DNA of 42,944 nucleotides from Robiginitomaculum sp. GTDB lineage: Bacteria > Pseudomonadota > Alphaproteobacteria > Caulobacterales > Maricaulaceae. Every line of letters starts with the position of its first letter. Positions within the stretch are counted from its first letter, which is position 1. The position numbers and the translations under genes are program-made. This document shows, piece by piece, positions 7,908 to 16,362 of this stretch. Where the stretch lies: positions 1 through 42,944 of the forward strand of contig JAESUG010000204.1 of the NCBI GenBank assembly GCA_016763185.1, in the 5' to 3' direction. Below the pieces are notes generated by a model. The model searched no databases. It was not told where the DNA came from and was given only the letters and a program-made list of their open reading frames with translations.

Positions 7908-9125
7908 TCATAACAACATCAATCCCGGATTTTCAATCATTGCCTTAAAGGCGGCCAAGAACCGTGCGCCAACAGCACCATCGACCACCCGATGATCACA
8001 GGTCAAGGTAACGCTCATCACGGTGGCAATGCCAAGCACGCCATCATTTACGACCGGGCGCGGCTCACCGGCGCCAATGGACAGGATACAGCCTTGCGGC
8101 TCGTTAATGATCGAGGCGAACGATTTAATGCCCATCATGCCAAGGTTTGAGACAGTGAAAGTACCGCCTTGGTACTCCTCTGGCTTTAGTTTACGGTTGC
8201 GGGCGCGGGTGGCCAGATCTTTGGTTTCGGATGAAATATCGGCCAGCCCTTTAGCATGCGCGGCGCGGATCACCGGGGTAATTAGCCCGCCGTCAACGGC
8301 AACGGCAATACAGACATCGGCATTATGCCATAATTTGAGACCGTCTGGTGTATAGCTGGCATTGGCTTCGGGTACTTTTTTCAGGGCCAAGGCACAGGCG
8401 CGTACAATAAAATCATTGACTGAAATTTTTATACCATCGTCGGCGGTTTCAAGATTGATCGCTTTGCGCGTTGCCAATAATGCATCCAAACGACAATCTA
8501 CATTCAGCGGGAAATGCGGCACATCGCGAAATGATGCGGTCATTCTGGCGGCAATGGTTTTGCGCATGCCATCCAACGCGATAAGGTCAAAGCCATCGGT
8601 CGCAAGGGGTGTTGTTGTGGACGTGGTTGCGGACGTAGCGCTCAAGGCCGCCTCGATATCGCGTTTAATGACGCGGCCATGGGTGCCGGTTCCGGGTATC
8701 GTCGCAATGTCTAATCCGGCTTGTTTGGCCAAGCGCTTGGCCAACGGCGAAGCTTTGACGCGGGTGCCTGATGGGGTTGGTTCCGCTACTGGCACAGGGG
8801 CCGCCGGTTGCGCTGGCTGTGGCTCGACTGCCGGTGCAGTCGGGCTTGGTGGCGCAGCCGTTTTGATGTTTGGCATGGCCTCGCCATCTTGCAACAACAC
8901 CGCGATTACCGTGTTGATTTTTATGTTTTCGGGACCGGCTTTTATCAGAATTTTGCCAACAATACCTTCGTCTATGGCTTCGATTTCCATGGTGGCTTTG
9001 TCGGTTTCGATCTCGGCTAAAATATCGCCAGATTGCACTTCATCGCCTTCGGATACCAGCCATTTAGCCAAGATACCCTCTTCCATGGTCGGGCTAAGCG
9101 CTGGCATTAGAATTTCAATCGGCAT
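7908..9125 (-). CDS. pdhC: Pyruvate dehydrogenase E2, dihydrolipoamide acetyltransferase
   Basis: A 405-residue E2 core enzyme that transfers the acetyl group from lipoyl-lysine to CoA. It has a single lipoyl domain with [11 protein letters not shown] (Lys43), a Pro/Ala linker (about 88-120), a peripheral-subunit-binding domain (about 123-159; [15 protein letters not shown], then [12 protein letters not shown]) and the catalytic domain ending with DHRVVDG (His378, Asp382). The start ATG has AAGGAA 8 nt upstream and lies 11 bp after the GFA-family gene. The first ~45 codons are strongly similar at DNA level to those of pdhB. The E1-beta lipoyl domain means the complex carries lipoyl groups on two subunits. 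Confidence 0.96.
   Translation of the reverse strand: MPIEILMPALSPTMEEGILAKWLVSEGDEVQSGDILAEIETDKATMEIEAIDEGIVGKILIKAGPENIKINTVIAVLLQDGEAMPNIKTAAPPSPTAPAVEPQPAQPAAPVPVAEPTPSGTRVKASPLAKRLAKQAGLDIATIPGTGTHGRVIKRDIEAALSATSATTSTTTPLATDGFDLIALDGMRKTIAARMTASFRDVPHFPLNVDCRLDALLATRKAINLETADDGIKISVNDFIVRACALALKKVPEANASYTPDGLKLWHNADVCIAVAVDGGLITPVIRAAHAKGLADISSETKDLATRARNRKLKPEEYQGGTFTVSNLGMMGIKSFASIINEPQGCILSIGAGEPRPVVNDGVLGIATVMSVTLTCDHRVVDGAVGARFLAAFKAMIENPGLMLL
8992..9101. repeat. Lipoyl-coding direct repeat, copy in pdhC
   Basis: Bases 8992-9029 are identical (38 of 38) to 10771-10808 in pdhB, and 9076-9101 are identical (26 of 26) to 10855-10880. Both blocks have the same offset of 1779 bp, so the copies are collinear without gaps. 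By eye there are about 17 mismatches across 8991-9125. Confidence 0.85.
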
Positions 9126-9136
9126 GTGTTATTTCC

Positions 9137-9529
9137 TTAGGCCAAGTGGGTCAGCGAACTAACATTTGCTTCCCAGTTTTCCCCATCAAAATCTTCGTGA
9201 ATTATTTCCTCAAACGTTGCTTGTTTGATGCAGTTTACGTTAATCGAAACCCCGTTCGGGTTGGAGCGCGGAATGTAAAACGACTTTACGCCACAGACTT
9301 TACAAAACAGATGGTTGGCGGTTTTGCTGTTAAATTGATAACTGGTTAGTTGTTCTTCGCCAGTTTTTAGCGAAAACTGCGCCTTGGGGACGATCAAATG
9401 CAAAAACCCGCTCATAACGCAAATACTGCAATTGCATAATTGCGCAGTAATACAAACCGGCGCTTGCACTGAAAACGTAACGGCACCGCAATGACAGCCG
9501 CCGTGATGGGATGCCAAGGCGCTAGACAT
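9137..9529 (-). CDS. GFA / CENP-V-domain zinc protein within the pdh cluster
   Basis: A 130-residue protein from the ATG at 9529, which overlaps the pdhB stop by 8 bp (ATGTCTAG). The frame extends back to 9646 but that part is pdhB coding sequence. Zinc-ligand cysteines fit the glutathione-dependent formaldehyde-activating family: GGCHCGAV (Cys12, Cys14), CNCSIC (Cys31, Cys33, Cys36) and [11 protein letters not shown]. Named members bind glutathione and promote its adduct formation with formaldehyde, but most have no demonstrated activity. It sits between E1-beta and E2 on the same strand with translational overlap, so it should be co-expressed with pyruvate dehydrogenase. Its function there is unknown. 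Confidence 0.87.
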   Translation of the reverse strand: MSSALASHHGGCHCGAVTFSVQAPVCITAQLCNCSICVMSGFLHLIVPKAQFSLKTGEEQLTSYQFNSKTANHLFCKVCGVKSFYIPRSNPNGVSINVNCIKQATFEEIIHEDFDGENWEANVSSLTHLA

Positions 9530-10904
9530 AACACACATCGCGCACCGCTTGGGCAATCCGCTGTGGGATTGGCATGGCCAAGGCTTCCAAATTCGCAGCA
9601 TAGGCCAACGGTGCTTCGACCTGATGAACCCGTTTCGGCGGTGCATCTAAGTCGTCAAATGCCTGCTCGGTAACCATGGCAGCAATTTCAGCACCGATCC
9701 CCATCCGGCCCCAACTTTCTTCAACGGTGACCAAGCGGTTGGTTTTGCGCACTGATGTCAAAATGGTATCGCAGTCCAAGGGGCGAATGGTTCGCAAATC
9801 AATCACCTCTACTGAAATGCCCTCATTGGCCAGAATTTCAGCAGCAGCCAATGAAAACCCAACCATTCTTGAATGGGCGGTAATGGTGGCATCCGTGCCA
9901 GTACGCCGCACCAGTGCTTTGCCAATGGGAACCAGCCAATCATCAACCGCCGGTACATCAAACACTTCGCCATACATCAGCTCGTGTTCCAAGAACACCA
10001 CAGGGTTCGGATTGCGAATGGCCGATTTAAGCAGGCCTTTGGCATCGGCGGCATCATAAGGGGCAAGCACGATAAGGCCCGGCACATGCCCATACCACGG
10101 GGCGTAATCCTGACTGTGTTGGGCGCCAACGCGGCTGGCGGCCCCATTGGGGCCACGAAACACAATGGGACAGGCCATTTGCCCGCCGGACATATATCTG
10201 GTTTTTGCGGCTGAATTAATGATGTGGTCCATCGCCTGCATCGCAAAGTTAAACGTCATAAACTCGACAATGGGCCGCAAGCCAGCAAACGCAGCCCCCA
10301 CGCCTAATCCGGCAAATCCATGTTCGGTAATTGGAGTGTCAATTACCCGGCGGGCGCCAAATTCTTCGAGCATGTCGCGGCTGACTTTGTAGGCACCTTG
10401 ATATTGCGCCACTTCCTCGCCCATCAAAAATACGTCATCGTCGCGGCGCATTTCTTCGGCCATCGCATCGCGTAAGGCATCGCGGATACTGGTGGCAATC
10501 ATTTCGGTGCCCGCCGGAATATCGGTTTCCGGTGGGGTTCGAGCGGTGGCCACAGCAATGGGGGTTAGCTCGGCAGCGGGTGCGTTTGCCTCAGGTTCCG
10601 GTGCGGGTGTGGGTTCAGGTTTGGGTTCAGGTTTGGTTTCCATCTCGGTATCCGCATCGTCGCCCTCTTCGAGCAAAATCGCAATCACCTTATTGACCAG
10701 CACATTTTCGGAACCACTGGGCACCAGAATTTTGCCCATCACCCCTTCATCCACGGACTCGATTTCCATCGTGGCTTTGTCGGTTTCGATCTCGGCTAAA
10801 ATATCGCCCGAACGGATTACATCGCCTTCGGCCACCAGCCATTTGGACAAAGTGCCCTCTTCCATGGTCGGGCTAAGCGCCGGCATTAAAATTTCAATCG
10901 CCAT
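9522..10904 (-). CDS. pdhB: Pyruvate dehydrogenase E1 beta with N-terminal lipoyl domain
   Basis: A 460-residue protein. The ATG at 10904 is preferred to the TTG just before it because AGGAA lies 6 nt upstream. Residues 1-80 are a lipoyl domain (Lys43 in [11 protein letters not shown]), followed by a Glu/Pro/Ala linker to about residue 130 and then a transketolase-type E1-beta domain ([43 protein letters not shown]). The lipoylated E1-beta layout is characteristic of alphaproteobacterial pyruvate dehydrogenases. With PdhA it forms the thiamine-diphosphate-dependent decarboxylase. The stop overlaps the start of the GFA-family gene. Confidence 0.96.
   Translation of the reverse strand: MAIEILMPALSPTMEEGTLSKWLVAEGDVIRSGDILAEIETDKATMEIESVDEGVMGKILVPSGSENVLVNKVIAILLEEGDDADTEMETKPEPKPEPTPAPEPEANAPAAELTPIAVATARTPPETDIPAGTEMIATSIRDALRDAMAEEMRRDDDVFLMGEEVAQYQGAYKVSRDMLEEFGARRVIDTPITEHGFAGLGVGAAFAGLRPIVEFMTFNFAMQAMDHIINSAAKTRYMSGGQMACPIVFRGPNGAASRVGAQHSQDYAPWYGHVPGLIVLAPYDAADAKGLLKSAIRNPNPVVFLEHELMYGEVFDVPAVDDWLVPIGKALVRRTGTDATITAHSRMVGFSLAAAEILANEGISVEVIDLRTIRPLDCDTILTSVRKTNRLVTVEESWGRMGIGAEIAAMVTEQAFDDLDAPPKRVHQVEAPLAYAANLEALAMPIPQRIAQAVRDVCYV
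10771..10880. repeat. Lipoyl-coding direct repeat, copy in pdhB
   Basis: This is the partner of 8992-9101. It covers the start of the E1-beta lipoyl domain and includes the lipoyl-lysine codon region. Confidence 0.85.
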
Positions 10905-10932
10905 CAATAATTCCTAAATTACCGGTGTATAT

Positions 10933-11949
10933 TTACGCCAAAATATCAGTCATCAACTCGGATACGTCCGGCTCTGGGCTGTCTTGGGCAAAATCAGACG
11001 CGTCGTTAACCACGGCGCGCACTTGTTTGTCCATTGCCTTTAACGCGGCTTCATCGGCAAAACCTGCTTTTAAAATTAAAGCTTTCAGCTGTTCAATCGG
11101 GTCGCTTTTGGCGCGCACTTCGTTGACTTCGTCGCGGGTTCGGTATTTCGCCGGGTCCGACATCGAATGTCCGCGATAGCGATAGGTTTTCATCTCTAAA
11201 ATAATCGGCCCCTTGCCGGACCTTGCATGCTTCACCGCCATATCACCGGCTTCACGAACCGCCAGCACATCCATGCCATCAACCTCAAACCCTGGTATGC
11301 CGAAACTAAGCCCGCGTTTGTGCAAATGGATTTCCGACGATGCGCGCTCTATCGACGTGCCCATCGCGTAATGATTATTTTCAATCACGTAAATCACCGG
11401 CAAATTCCACAACTTAGCCATGTTAAAGCTCTCGTAAACCTGCCCCTGATTGGCCGCGCCATCACCGAAATAAGCCAATGACACCCGGTCATTTTGCCGA
11501 TAGGCGTTGGCAAATGCAAGACCGGTGCCTAGCGATACTTGCGCCCCAACAATGCCATGGCCGCCATAGAAGTTTTTCTCGGTGGAAAACATGTGCATGC
11601 TGCCACCTTTGCCGCGTGAATAACCGGTTTCGCGGCCCGTTAACTCGGCCATTACCCCACGTGCTTCCATGCCCAATGCCAGCATATGTCCGTGATCGCG
11701 ATAGCCGGTGATGACTTGATCGCCCTCGTCGATGGCCGCTTGCATGCCAACCACCACGGCTTCTTGGCCAATGTAAAGATGACAAAACCCGGCAATCAAC
11801 CCCATGCCATACAACTGTCCGGCTTTTTCCTCAAAACGGCGGATCAATAGCATTTCGTGGTAATAATGAAGCAATTGCTTAGGGTCGCGATTGCTAGCTT
11901 TCGCCGGTTTGCGGGTTTTAGATTTCGACTTGGATTTTGGTGCAGACAT
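10933..11949 (-). CDS. pdhA: Pyruvate dehydrogenase E1 alpha
   Basis: A 338-residue thiamine-diphosphate enzyme that decarboxylates pyruvate and passes the acetyl unit to lipoyl groups. The first ~20 residues are Lys/Ser-rich. The diphosphate/Mg2+ motif starts GDGAANQG (162-169) and ends at Asn191-Asn192 (IENN). YRDHGH and the C-terminal phosphorylation-loop-like YRYRGHSMSDP are also present. The gene lies 28 bp upstream of pdhB and downstream of ftsB on the same strand, a neighbourhood common in Alphaproteobacteria. A 12-bp palindrome overlaps the ribosome-site region just before the ATG. Confidence 0.97.
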   Translation of the reverse strand: MSAPKSKSKSKTRKPAKASNRDPKQLLHYYHEMLLIRRFEEKAGQLYGMGLIAGFCHLYIGQEAVVVGMQAAIDEGDQVITGYRDHGHMLALGMEARGVMAELTGRETGYSRGKGGSMHMFSTEKNFYGGHGIVGAQVSLGTGLAFANAYRQNDRVSLAYFGDGAANQGQVYESFNMAKLWNLPVIYVIENNHYAMGTSIERASSEIHLHKRGLSFGIPGFEVDGMDVLAVREAGDMAVKHARSGKGPIILEMKTYRYRGHSMSDPAKYRTRDEVNEVRAKSDPIEQLKALILKAGFADEAALKAMDKQVRAVVNDASDFAQDSPEPDVSELMTDILA

Positions 11950-11951
11950 AT

Positions 11952-11963
11952 TTCACATGTGAA
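11952..11963. promoter_or_regulatory. 12-bp palindrome before pdhA, possible operator
   Basis: TTCACATGTGAA is a perfect palindrome lying 3 to 14 nt upstream of the pdhA ATG (11949). It could be a repressor site or simply part of a weak ribosome-binding region. It does not match the E. coli PdhR site (TTGGT-N3-ACCAA). Confidence 0.35.
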
Positions 11964-12040
11964 CTTATATTGTGAGTGATGCTCTGGTGTACCCAAATAC
12001 CAACCCCTCGTCTAGGGGATTTTAGCCAAAGAGGTTTTGT

Positions 12041-12352
12041 TTAAAATGGTGTCTGATGAACGTTGGCTGTTATAATTATGCGATCGTCTGGATGGATATA
12101 GTGCAACTTAGCACGAACTCGCTCGTCCAGATAATCCAAATCGAGCGATCGGTCCCGTAACATTTGATTTTGTTTTTCCAAAACCGCGGCCCGTTGTTGT
12201 AATTGGCTTAGCTCAACACGAAACTCGGCCTCTGCGTGCCGATAAGTCGACCATTTCAGCACGCTTTGATCACCGCTAAGTGCGTGATAACTAAAATATA
12301 CAATCATTGCTGCAATGCCAAAACTTGGCAGAAATCGCTTCAACTGCGACAT
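12041..12352 (-). CDS. ftsB: FtsB/DivIC-family cell-division protein
   Basis: A 103-residue protein from the ATG at 12352; a GTG at 12358 is a possible alternative. It has a short cytoplasmic N-terminus, one membrane segment (about 10-26), a coiled coil (about 38-70; LSQLQQRAAVLEKQNQMLRD) and a short periplasmic tail. This is the architecture of FtsB, which bridges FtsL and FtsQ in the divisome. Position upstream of pdhA fits the common alphaproteobacterial order. A small hairpin (CCCCT-N5-AGGGG, 12004-12018) lies in the gap to pdhA, so the two genes may be only partly cotranscribed. Confidence 0.85.
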   Translation of the reverse strand: MSQLKRFLPSFGIAAMIVYFSYHALSGDQSVLKWSTYRHAEAEFRVELSQLQQRAAVLEKQNQMLRDRSLDLDYLDERVRAKLHYIHPDDRIIITANVHQTPF

Positions 12353-12493
12353 ATTCACCCGTGTTCGCGCCGCTTTCTGCGATTGCGCTTATTTTTGCTG
12401 AGATATTCTGCCCAGCTATTTTTTTTTGTAACCTAGCAAATATCAGTAAACATCAGGTTAGCAAATTTTTATTTTTGCAAAACAGTCTGTTGA

Positions 12494-12521
12494 TTGACCA
12501 CGCTTCAAACCGCGCTACACT
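12494..12521 (+). promoter_or_regulatory. Candidate sigma-70-type promoter for the M2 peptidase gene
   Basis: TTGACC (12494-12499) and TACACT (12516-12521) are separated by 16 bp. A start of transcription near 12528 would give a leader of about 44 nt containing an imperfect hairpin around 12538-12556 and the GGGAGA ribosome site at 12558. Confidence 0.45.
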
Positions 12522-12571
12522 CTTGGGGAACGTATTTTTCCGCCATTGCGGGAAACCGGGAGACAGACAGA

Positions 12572-14407
12572 ATGAAAAAACTTCTTATGGGCGTTGCCGC
12601 CTTAGCTTTGATCGGGTGCAGCCAGCAAACCGACGACACCACGCCAGCAAATAGTCAAAATGCGGCACCAACAATTGCCGAAGCCGAAGTGTTTATCGCC
12701 AATGCCGAGAAACAATTGGTGGAAATGGGTGAATATGGCGCCAAGATATTTTGGGTAAATGCCAATTTCATTACCGAAGATACCGACTGGCTCGCCACAA
12801 GGGTTGGCGCCGAATTTACCAAGCTTGGTGTTGATCTGGCCAATGGTGCCAAACGGTATAATGATTTGGAATTGCCGGATGAACTTGCCCGCAAAATGAA
12901 GTTTTTGAAAATTGGTCTGACCCTACCTGCACCGTCCAAAGTTGAAGGCGCGGCAGAAGAACTAAGCGAAATCTCCACATGGCTTAGCTCGACCTATGCC
13001 AAGGGCCAGATTGAAATGAACGGCCAAATGGTGCCGCGCAATGACCTAGAAGCATTAATGGGCACGGTTCGCGATCCTGAAATTTTGCAAGAAATGTGGA
13101 CCAAATGGCGTGAAGTATCGGTACCGATGGGACCAAAATATGCCCGTCTTGTTGAGATCGGCAATGAAGGCGCACGCGAACTGGGCTTTCAAGATTTGGG
13201 TGAGTTATGGCTGTCGGGTTATGATATGGAAGCCGCTGAAATGGCCGCTGAGGTTGATCGGTTGTGGGGGCAGGTAAAGCCGCTTTATGAACAGTTACAT
13301 TGTTATGCGCGTGCGGGTCTGTCCGCACAATATGGTGAGGACGTGCAACCGACCGATGGCCCCATTCGGGCTGACTTGCTTGGAAATATGTGGGCGCAGC
13401 AATGGGGCAATATTTATCCAATGGTCGCGCCCAAAGGCGGTAGTGACGTCGGTTATGATCTAACCCAGCTATTAAAGGAGCACGAGTATACACCGATCAA
13501 GATGGCCGAGGCTGGTGAGGCGTTTTTCTCGTCGCTTGGCCTGGATCCATTGCCGGATACGTTTTGGTCGCGCTCACTATTTACCAAACCACGTGATCGC
13601 GATGTAATCTGTCATGCATCAGCGTGGAATTTGGATGGGGTTGATGATATTCGAGTGAAAATGTGTACCAAAATCAATGCCAATGATTTTCAAACCATGC
13701 ACCATGAATTGGGCCACAACTATTACCAACGGGCCTATAATCACCAACCTAGGCTGTTCCAATCCGGCGCTCATGATGGTTTTCACGAAGCGATTGGTGA
13801 CTTTATTTCACTTTCCATCACGCCGCGCTATTTGGCGGATATTGGCCTGATCAGCGAAGACATGATCCCGGACGCGAATGCCGATACTGGGTTATTGCTG
13901 AACCAAGCTTTGGACAAAATATCGTTTTTGCCGTTCGCCTATATGATGGATAAATGGCGCTGGCAGGTATTTTCTGGTGATATTACGCCGGAAAACTATA
14001 ACCAAAGCTGGTGGGATTTACGTACCGAGTTTCAAGGCATTGTCCCGCCCGGCGGCGCCCGTCCAGCAGACGCATTTGACCCCGGTTCAAAGTTTCACAT
14101 TCCGGGAAATACCCCTTATTTGCGTTATTTCTTGTCGTTTGTGATGCAGTTTCAATTCCATCAAGCCGCCTGTGATATGGCCGGTTGGGAAGGTCCATTA
14201 CACCGGTGTTCGATTTATGGTTCGGATGTAGTTGGCGAAAAATTCCAAGAAATGTTGGCCATGGGTCAATCGCGGCCTTGGCCCGATGCTTTGGAGGCTT
14301 TTACCGGCACTCGTGAAATGGATGGTTCGGCAATTATTGCGTATTTTGAACCATTGATGGAATATCTCGAAACCCAAAACCAAGGGCAATCTTGCGGCTG
14401 GAAATAA
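12572..14407 (+). CDS. M2-family peptidyl-dipeptidase (ACE-like) lipoprotein
   Basis: A 611-residue zinc metallopeptidase. The ATG at 12572 has GGGAGA 8 nt upstream; the longer frame from 12494 covers the promoter and is rejected. The N-terminus is a lipoprotein signal with lipobox LIGC (Cys16). The zinc site is HELGH (378-382), with Glu406 as third ligand in HEAIGD, 23 residues after the second His as in angiotensin-converting enzyme. M2 enzymes remove C-terminal dipeptides. Bacterial M2 members are periplasmic or outer-membrane-anchored and are common in peptide-using marine and soil Proteobacteria. The gene stands alone, convergent with the amidase gene across a repeat-rich gap. Confidence 0.93.
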   Translation: MKKLLMGVAALALIGCSQQTDDTTPANSQNAAPTIAEAEVFIANAEKQLVEMGEYGAKIFWVNANFITEDTDWLATRVGAEFTKLGVDLANGAKRYNDLELPDELARKMKFLKIGLTLPAPSKVEGAAEELSEISTWLSSTYAKGQIEMNGQMVPRNDLEALMGTVRDPEILQEMWTKWREVSVPMGPKYARLVEIGNEGARELGFQDLGELWLSGYDMEAAEMAAEVDRLWGQVKPLYEQLHCYARAGLSAQYGEDVQPTDGPIRADLLGNMWAQQWGNIYPMVAPKGGSDVGYDLTQLLKEHEYTPIKMAEAGEAFFSSLGLDPLPDTFWSRSLFTKPRDRDVICHASAWNLDGVDDIRVKMCTKINANDFQTMHHELGHNYYQRAYNHQPRLFQSGAHDGFHEAIGDFISLSITPRYLADIGLISEDMIPDANADTGLLLNQALDKISFLPFAYMMDKWRWQVFSGDITPENYNQSWWDLRTEFQGIVPPGGARPADAFDPGSKFHIPGNTPYLRYFLSFVMQFQFHQAACDMAGWEGPLHRCSIYGSDVVGEKFQEMLAMGQSRPWPDALEAFTGTREMDGSAIIAYFEPLMEYLETQNQGQSCGWK

Positions 14408-14434
14408 ATTAAAACTGTTTACGCTCTCATTTTT

Positions 14435-14605
14435 AGTCCCCGGTCTTGAGCCGGGGTCAAGCCTTTTTGGGAAATCTAAAAAGTAAAGAACTGGACCCCG
14501 GTTCAAGGCCGGGGACCCTGGTGTAAAAGGCTGGGGTTGTGATGGATTGGGAACGAGCCGGGGACCGTGGTGCAAAAGCCGAGAGCGGCGGTAGACTAGG
14601 AACGA
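14435..14605. repeat. Hairpin cluster with 49-bp tandem repeat (family member C)
   Basis: Between the convergent M2 peptidase and amidase genes lie two GC hairpins, CCCCGG-N7-CCGGGG at 14438-14456 and CCCCGG-N7-CCGGGG at 14496-14514. After them comes a degenerate direct repeat of period 49: 14511-14556 and 14560-14605 both begin GGGGACC.TGGTG.AAAAG and end GGGAACGA or AGGAACGA. AAGAACTGGA at 14486-14495 links it to the elements at 3790 and 4841. The hairpins could terminate transcription from both sides. Confidence 0.8.
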
Positions 14606-14658
14606 ATGGTGCAAATCGAAACATGTCTTAACTCGTCAAACATGATAGTTAATCAATT

Positions 14659-15981
14659 TTAATTCGATGCATGTAGTCGATCGTTTTGGCGAAAATACTC
14701 ATCAACGGCATCGCCGACCGCATTGGTTATTTTTTTAATATACCGCGCTTTATTCAAATTAGCTTCATCGTGCTTATTCGATAAAAATCCCATTTCAATC
14801 AACACCGCCGGCACATCTGGGGCCAGCAATACGAATAAATTTCCATCACGGTGGCTATTGCGGACCAACGGTCCAGCTTTGGCCAGTTTTGGGATGAGTA
14901 TTCCAGCAAACACCGCCGATTGATTTTGAGTTTGGCGTTGGGATAAGTCAAACAAGATATCACTGACCTCTGGCCGTGACACGGCCAAATCCACATCAAT
15001 CAGCCAATTGCTGCCCTTTAGGATTTCAGGGCGCGAACGGCCACTGGCCCGTTCTGCTAGGGTGTAGACGGAGGCACCTCTGGCCTTGGGGTTGCTTGCC
15101 GAGTCTGCGTGCAATGATATAAATAAATCAGCTTCATGTTGCCTGGCAATTCTCACCCGGCCTTCTAGTTCAATAAATCGGTCGGTACTGCGGGTGAGGT
15201 GAACATAGTATTTTCCATTGCGTTCAAGCCGCTTCTTTAGGGCCAAGGCGGCTCTTAGATTAACGTGCTTTTCCCAAGTTTTCTTTACCTTGCCAATCGA
15301 TCCGGGGTCTTTACCACCATGGCCCGCATCAATCACAATCACCCGTTTTTCATTGGCATTATTGGTTTTGAGGGTTGGCGCTAAGGCCACAGCAAGTATG
15401 GGTTCCGCTGGGGGCGCGACTGACTTTGAGGCCATCGAAGGTAAAAATGGTTCGTCAAAACCAGAACCGGCAATAAAGCTAATTAAATCTGTTTGCTCCA
15501 GGTCAAACACCAACCGGTGCATTTTATAATCATGAGTTGGCGCTAGATAAAACTCGCGGGCGATTTTAATCGGTCCAGCCAATTCAAACACCAAGCGCGA
15601 GGTTGCCGGCGAATTGGCAGCAAAGCGAAACCGTTGCACCATACCTTCGCCAACACCCTCACCTTGTTGAACTGCGAAGGTTTTATCAAGGTTCCAACCC
15701 AGTTTGGGAAAATCCATCACCAATCGAGCGCCCTGGCTGGCCAAGGTAAACCAACTATATTCTTGTTTGTTATCAAACTCGATGACAATACGAGTTTGCT
15801 CAACCGTGCCGGAAAACCGAACCGCTTGCACCTCGTCTGCGGCGGCATGTATTGAGCTAACCCCCCATACCAACAAGGATATAGCGAACAACCAACAACT
15901 AAAATTTCTAGAAACAAACAATGATACGGTTCCGTGAATGCTATTTGTGGATAGGTTAATCAAGAAGTCTAGCACAAGCAT
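14659..15981 (-). CDS. amiC: N-acetylmuramoyl-L-alanine amidase, AmiC type
   Basis: A 440-residue periplasmic amidase that cuts the bond between muramic acid and the peptide stem at division. Order: signal sequence (hydrophobic 30-46), AMIN domain (about 50-165) that targets peptidoglycan or septum, linker, and the Amidase_3 domain from about 213. Zinc ligands fit VIDAGHGGKDPG (His221), Glu237 and LHADSA (His291); the catalytic Glu lies in LIEMGFLSN. The hydrophobic segment starts late from the ATG at 15981, so initiation may be downstream (for example the TTG at 15921). Divergent from rne, a common alphaproteobacterial pairing; the usual downstream mrcA (PBP1A) gene is missing and a repeat cluster occupies that place. 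Confidence 0.92.
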   Translation of the reverse strand: MLVLDFLINLSTNSIHGTVSLFVSRNFSCWLFAISLLVWGVSSIHAAADEVQAVRFSGTVEQTRIVIEFDNKQEYSWFTLASQGARLVMDFPKLGWNLDKTFAVQQGEGVGEGMVQRFRFAANSPATSRLVFELAGPIKIAREFYLAPTHDYKMHRLVFDLEQTDLISFIAGSGFDEPFLPSMASKSVAPPAEPILAVALAPTLKTNNANEKRVIVIDAGHGGKDPGSIGKVKKTWEKHVNLRAALALKKRLERNGKYYVHLTRSTDRFIELEGRVRIARQHEADLFISLHADSASNPKARGASVYTLAERASGRSRPEILKGSNWLIDVDLAVSRPEVSDILFDLSQRQTQNQSAVFAGILIPKLAKAGPLVRNSHRDGNLFVLLAPDVPAVLIEMGFLSNKHDEANLNKARYIKKITNAVGDAVDEYFRQNDRLHASN

Positions 15982-16222
15982 GTTGACGATTGGTTGATTG
16001 TGCTAACTTTTACATTTGGGTCTTTTCAATTGCGATAGCATAGTGCATGTTACGGTCATTCGGAATGTTGATTTGCATATTTCTGGGATGAGCAGGTTTC
16101 CTGCCCCTAAGAGATGCAAGTACCCGTAAACTGGCCAGATGTTTTTTGCTCTGCAAATGAAGGTACTGGTCACAAATTTTTCAACCGCTTTGCGGCTAAA
16201 TAAAACCCGACCGATACCGGGC

Positions 16223-16289
16223 ATTGTAGAAATACCGTAGAAATACCATTGTAGGAATACCACCGTAAAAATACCATTATAGGAATACC
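16223..16289 (+). repeat. 14-nt tandem repeat upstream of rne
   Basis: Copies are at 16223-16236, 16248-16261, 16262-16275 and 16276-16289, with an 11-nt shortened copy at 16237-16247. Typical units read ATTGTAGGAATACC and ACCGTAAAAATACC. The array ends 158 bp before the RNase E start codon. Confidence 0.85.
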
Positions 16290-16325
16290 CCTAATCATGT
16301 TTCTGTCCCTTGTTCGACCCATAAT

Positions 16326-16362
16326 ACAACCATCGGGCGCGTCTTTATTCGCGCCGGGTTGT
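16326..16362 (+). promoter_or_regulatory. Hairpin in the probable rne leader
   Basis: Two stacked stems pair ACAACC with GGTTGT and GGCGCG with CGCGCC around an 8-nt loop (TCTTTATT). It lies 85 nt before the start codon. RNase E regulates its own mRNA through leader hairpins in E. coli; the same role here is inference. No T-run follows, so it is not a standard terminator. Confidence 0.5.

Noticed and set aside
8362-9162. A 266-codon open frame on the plus strand opposite pdhC
   Set aside because: Its composition is Ser/Ala-rich shadow sequence, and pdhC on the other strand has complete domains and catalytic residues.
9530-9646. N-terminal extension of the GFA-family protein
   Set aside because: The extra residues are out-of-frame pdhB coding sequence; the family domain begins right after the ATG at 9529.
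12004-12018. Intrinsic terminator between ftsB and pdhA
   Set aside because: The 5-bp GC hairpin is not followed by a T-run on the minus strand, so I list it only in the ftsB entry.
12984-13493. A 169-codon minus-strand open frame inside the M2 peptidase gene
   Set aside because: No domain or start signal is seen, and the plus-strand frame has the full zinc-peptidase signature.
16223-16289. Short CRISPR array
   Set aside because: The units are contiguous 14-mers without unique spacers and no cas gene is present.
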